DNA from: JBGTFE01 sp036403235
GTDB lineage: Bacteria > Acidobacteriota > Blastocatellia > Pyrinomonadales > Pyrinomonadaceae
Assembly (NCBI GenBank): GCA_036403235.1
Contig: DASWRI010000064.1
Span: 1 to 7,551 of the forward strand
Length of the DNA: 7,551 nucleotides
Direction: 5' to 3'
The position numbers and the translations under genes were made by a program. The notes under the pieces are model-generated. The model saw only the letters and a program-made list of their open reading frames with translations. It made no database searches and was not told the DNA's origin. Every line of letters begins with the position of its first letter. Position 1 is the first letter of the stretch. Of the stretch, positions 5,531-7,551 are shown one piece after another.

Positions 5531-5613
5531 GAGCGCGCCGGTCACGCCGAAAAAAATAAAAGTTATTTTAAAAACCGTGCGTCGCCCGCGTCTTTTATAT
5601 TGAGTAAAAAGTT

Positions 5614-6942
5614 ATGAACAAAACACAGCCCGCGCGCGGAATGCGAGATTTTCTGCCAATCGACGTCAGACGACGCGAATACGTTATCGGCGTCATCAGG
5701 GAAGTTTACGAATCCTACGGCTTTGAGCCGCTTGAAACGCCGGCGATTGAAAATCTCGAAACTTTAACGGGCAAATACGGCGAGGAAGGCGGCCAGCTGA
5801 TGTTCAAAATTCTCAAGCGCGGCGAAAAGCTCGATATCTCGGCGGGCGAAAAGGGCTTGTCAGACCTCGCCCTGCGCTACGATTTAACCGTCCCGCTCGC
5901 CAGAGTCGTGGCAAATTATCGTAATGATTTGCCGAAATTTTTCAAACGCTACCAAATCCAGCCCGTCTGGCGCGCCGACCGTCCCGCGCGCGGCCGTTAT
6001 CGCGAATTTTACCAGTGCGACGTCGACGCCATCGGCTCAAAATCGATGATTGTCGAAGCCGAGCTGATTTCCGCTGTCAGCGAGATTTTACAAAGGTTGG
6101 GATTTGATGATTTTGTAATTAAGTTGAATCACAGAAACTTATTATTTGATATTTTAGAAAGAGCAAATATACCCACGGAAAAACAGGCTGACGCGGTAAC
6201 CGCTATTGATAAGCTGGACAAACTTTCTGTTGAGCAAGTTTCAAATGAGCTTATCAACAAAGGAATTACAGAAAGTTCCACAGCGTATGTAATGAATTTG
6301 TATAAAGAAGTGGCACAAGTTTGGAATCAAGGAATTGATGTCAATGAAATTTTATTATCCACAATCTTAGGAGGCGAGCTTGAGATTAGAGAGCAACTTA
6401 TCAAAATAATCAATCTTGTGGGAAATTCTCGAATAGCGATTTATCCTTTTCTCGCTCGCGGTCTGTCTTATTACACCGGAACGATTATGGAAATCAACGT
6501 TCCCGATTTGGCGGGAAGTCTCGGCGGCGGCGGGCGATATGATGAATTGATTGGAATGTTCGGCAAGGAACAAATTCCGGCGTGCGGTTTTTCGCTCGGT
6601 CTGGAAAGAATTCTGGTCGTGATGGAAGAACGCGGAATGTTTCCCGAAGATTTGCAAAATACTTCGGCGGACGTGATGGTGACGATTTGGAACGAGGAAT
6701 CGGCGGGCGAGAGTTTGAAGCTGGCGAATGAGCTCAGAAAAGAAGGTTTGCGCGTTCTTGTTTATCCCGAGGCCGATAAGCTCGGAAAGCAGTTTAAATA
6801 CGCTTCGCAAGTCGGCGTTTCGTTTGTCTGCGTCATGGGCGAGAGCGAGCTTGCGGAAAACAAGGTGACGCTCAAAAATATGCGCTCGGGCGAGCAGGAA
6901 ACTCTTTCGCGGGCAGAAATCGCGGCGAAAATAAAAGTATGA
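5614..6942 (+). CDS. hisS: Histidyl-tRNA synthetase
   Basis: This 442-residue class II aminoacyl-tRNA synthetase charges tRNA-His in the cytoplasm. The N-terminus PARGMRDFLPIDVRRREYV (6-24) opens motif 1. The TGKYGEEGGQLMFKI block (52-66) and LALRYDLTVPLARVV (85-99) bind histidine. Motif 2 is KRYQIQPVWRADRPARGRYREFYQCD (111-136) with its ATP-contacting Arg120. The histidine-specific ARGLSYYTGT (281-290) carries Arg282, which takes the place of the metal in catalysis. Motif 3 is ACGFSLGLERILVV (323-336) with Arg332, and the anticodon-binding domain covers about 351-442. All key residues are intact. The codons for about residues 160-269, the inserted domain between motif 2 and the histidine motif, are AT-rich (about 34% GC by hand count) against 50-65% in much of the rest, which is odd for one gene. 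The TGA stop overlaps the next start as ATGA. No strong ribosome site precedes the ATG. Confidence 0.97.
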   Translation: MNKTQPARGMRDFLPIDVRRREYVIGVIREVYESYGFEPLETPAIENLETLTGKYGEEGGQLMFKILKRGEKLDISAGEKGLSDLALRYDLTVPLARVVANYRNDLPKFFKRYQIQPVWRADRPARGRYREFYQCDVDAIGSKSMIVEAELISAVSEILQRLGFDDFVIKLNHRNLLFDILERANIPTEKQADAVTAIDKLDKLSVEQVSNELINKGITESSTAYVMNLYKEVAQVWNQGIDVNEILLSTILGGELEIREQLIKIINLVGNSRIAIYPFLARGLSYYTGTIMEINVPDLAGSLGGGGRYDELIGMFGKEQIPACGFSLGLERILVVMEERGMFPEDLQNTSADVMVTIWNEESAGESLKLANELRKEGLRVLVYPEADKLGKQFKYASQVGVSFVCVMGESELAENKVTLKNMRSGEQETLSRAEIAAKIKV

Positions 6943-7499
6943 AAAAGTTAGCCGGATATTTTTCGTTTTTTTTAATTATCGCCTTTTGTTTCGGCGGCGG
7001 GGCTTACGGTCAAAAACAGTCGGCGGCAAAGGATTTGCCGAATTTTTATCAAATCAGCGCCGGATTTTATCGAGGCGCGCAGCCGACCGAAGCGGGCGTC
7101 AGAGAGCTTGCCGAGATGGGCGTCAAAACGATTATCGATTTGCGCGGCGAAGACGAAAACTCGAAAAAAGAAGCACTCTGGGCGCAGAATGCGAAAATAA
7201 ACTTTATCACGCACAATCTGAGCAACTGGTTCAGGCCGAAAGACGCCGAAATCGAGAAAATTATCGCCGAGATAAACAAACCGGAAAATCAGCCCGTCTT
7301 CGTTCATTGCCAGCGCGGCGCAGACCGCACCGGAACGGTCGTCGCCGTTTACCGCATCACTCACGATGACTGGACGGCCAAACAAGCGATCGATGAGGCG
7401 AAAAAATACAAGATCGGCTGGTGGCAGGTTTGGATGAAAGATTATATCAATGATTATTACCGGGATTTTAAGGCGGGGAAAACTATTCAAACTAAATAA
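6939..7499 (+). CDS. Exported protein tyrosine/dual-specificity phosphatase-like protein
   Basis: The 186-residue product starts with a signal peptide (MKKLAGY..., hydrophobic 8-19, likely cleavage after AYG near residue 24). A compact Cys-phosphatase domain (33-178) follows. The start of the domain, FYQISAGFYRGAQPTEAGVREL (36-57), and TIIDLRGEDE (64-73) are typical of DSP/PTP-like phosphatases of the 'beta-lactamase-hydrolase-like/Tyr-phosphatase' kind. The P-loop VHCQRGADRTG (122-132) fits HCx5R(S/T)G with nucleophile Cys124 and Arg130. The general acid may be Asp102 in RPKDAE, but this is uncertain. It should act in the periplasm on phosphotyrosine, phosphoserine or a small phosphorylated compound such as an inositol phosphate; the substrate cannot be read. 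The start codon overlaps the hisS stop as ATGA, so it is cotranscribed and probably translationally coupled with hisS. An internal lipobox is absent, so it is not a lipoprotein. Confidence 0.88.
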   Translation: MKKLAGYFSFFLIIAFCFGGGAYGQKQSAAKDLPNFYQISAGFYRGAQPTEAGVRELAEMGVKTIIDLRGEDENSKKEALWAQNAKINFITHNLSNWFRPKDAEIEKIIAEINKPENQPVFVHCQRGADRTGTVVAVYRITHDDWTAKQAIDEAKKYKIGWWQVWMKDYINDYYRDFKAGKTIQTK

Positions 7500-7551
7500 C
7501 GATTAAATCTCAGTGTGGCCAAAATGCAACCATCGGCGATTTTTGCGAATC
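7500..7551. other. Non-coding tail after the phosphatase gene
   Basis: The 52 nt to the window edge hold no start with a supported frame, no hairpin with a T-run and no recognisable RNA. Whether a terminator or another gene follows cannot be seen. Confidence 0.4.

Noticed and set aside
5447..5613. tRNA, T-box riboswitch or small gene in the hisS spacer
   Set aside because: I could find no cloverleaf arms, no T-box motif and no start codon with a plausible frame and ribosome site; only AT-rich hairpins are present.
6972..7490. A 172-codon minus-strand open frame opposite the phosphatase gene
   Set aside because: It is a shadow frame without domain signatures; the plus strand carries a signal peptide and an intact HCx5R loop.
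1..7551. Defence system, prophage or transposon island
   Set aside because: There is no transposase, integrase, terminal repeat, restriction or toxin-antitoxin signature. Gene families are housekeeping or envelope-related, and composition is even apart from the hisS patch and AT-rich spacers.

Overview
The window looks like chromosomal DNA of a Gram-negative bacterium with roughly 50% GC, a strong preference for gcg/cgc-type codons and AT-rich spacers. Two exported outer-membrane beta-barrel proteins of the PagL-like lipid A deacylase type imply an outer membrane. The gene content, the TAAAAT-like -10 boxes and the overall texture fit an Acidobacteriota (Blastocatellia-like) genome, but this taxonomic guess is inference only. 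No mobile element, CRISPR array, rRNA or tRNA was seen.

Left half, minus strand (3149 down to 1): one tightly packed cluster read right to left. It holds an NADPH-dependent FMN reductase-type flavoprotein, a small stand-alone UBP-type zinc-finger protein, a DUF5996 protein, a PLP-dependent threonine aldolase (ltaE), and an MmcQ/YjbR-family protein cut by the left window edge. Gaps are 4 nt, -4 nt (ATGA), -4 nt (ATGA) and 1 nt, so the five are almost certainly co-transcribed and partly translationally coupled. Their functions do not form an obvious pathway; the set looks like a small-molecule/housekeeping cluster of mixed or unknown role.

Middle, plus strand (3258-5446): a divergent gene for a gamma-class carbonic anhydrase-like left-handed beta-helix protein, followed by two tandem paralogous PagL/acyloxyacyl-hydrolase-like outer-membrane barrels. 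The spacer between the paralogs (4654-4810) holds an inverted array of degenerate heptamer repeats and a likely promoter.

Right part, plus strand (5447-7499): a 167-nt AT-rich spacer with two abutting hairpins, then hisS (histidyl-tRNA synthetase), whose stop codon overlaps by ATGA the start of an exported Cys-phosphatase of the tyrosine/dual-specificity type. The central third of hisS, coding for the domain between motif 2 and the histidine-specific motif, is strikingly AT-rich compared with both ends.

Most of the window is ordinary housekeeping content and I do not see a clear new multi-gene defence or biosynthetic system. The points most worth a second look are the compositional patch in hisS, the paired PagL-like genes that differ at the catalytic-acid position, the bacterial UBP zinc finger that keeps its ligand set, the heptamer-repeat element, and the coupling of hisS to an exported phosphatase.
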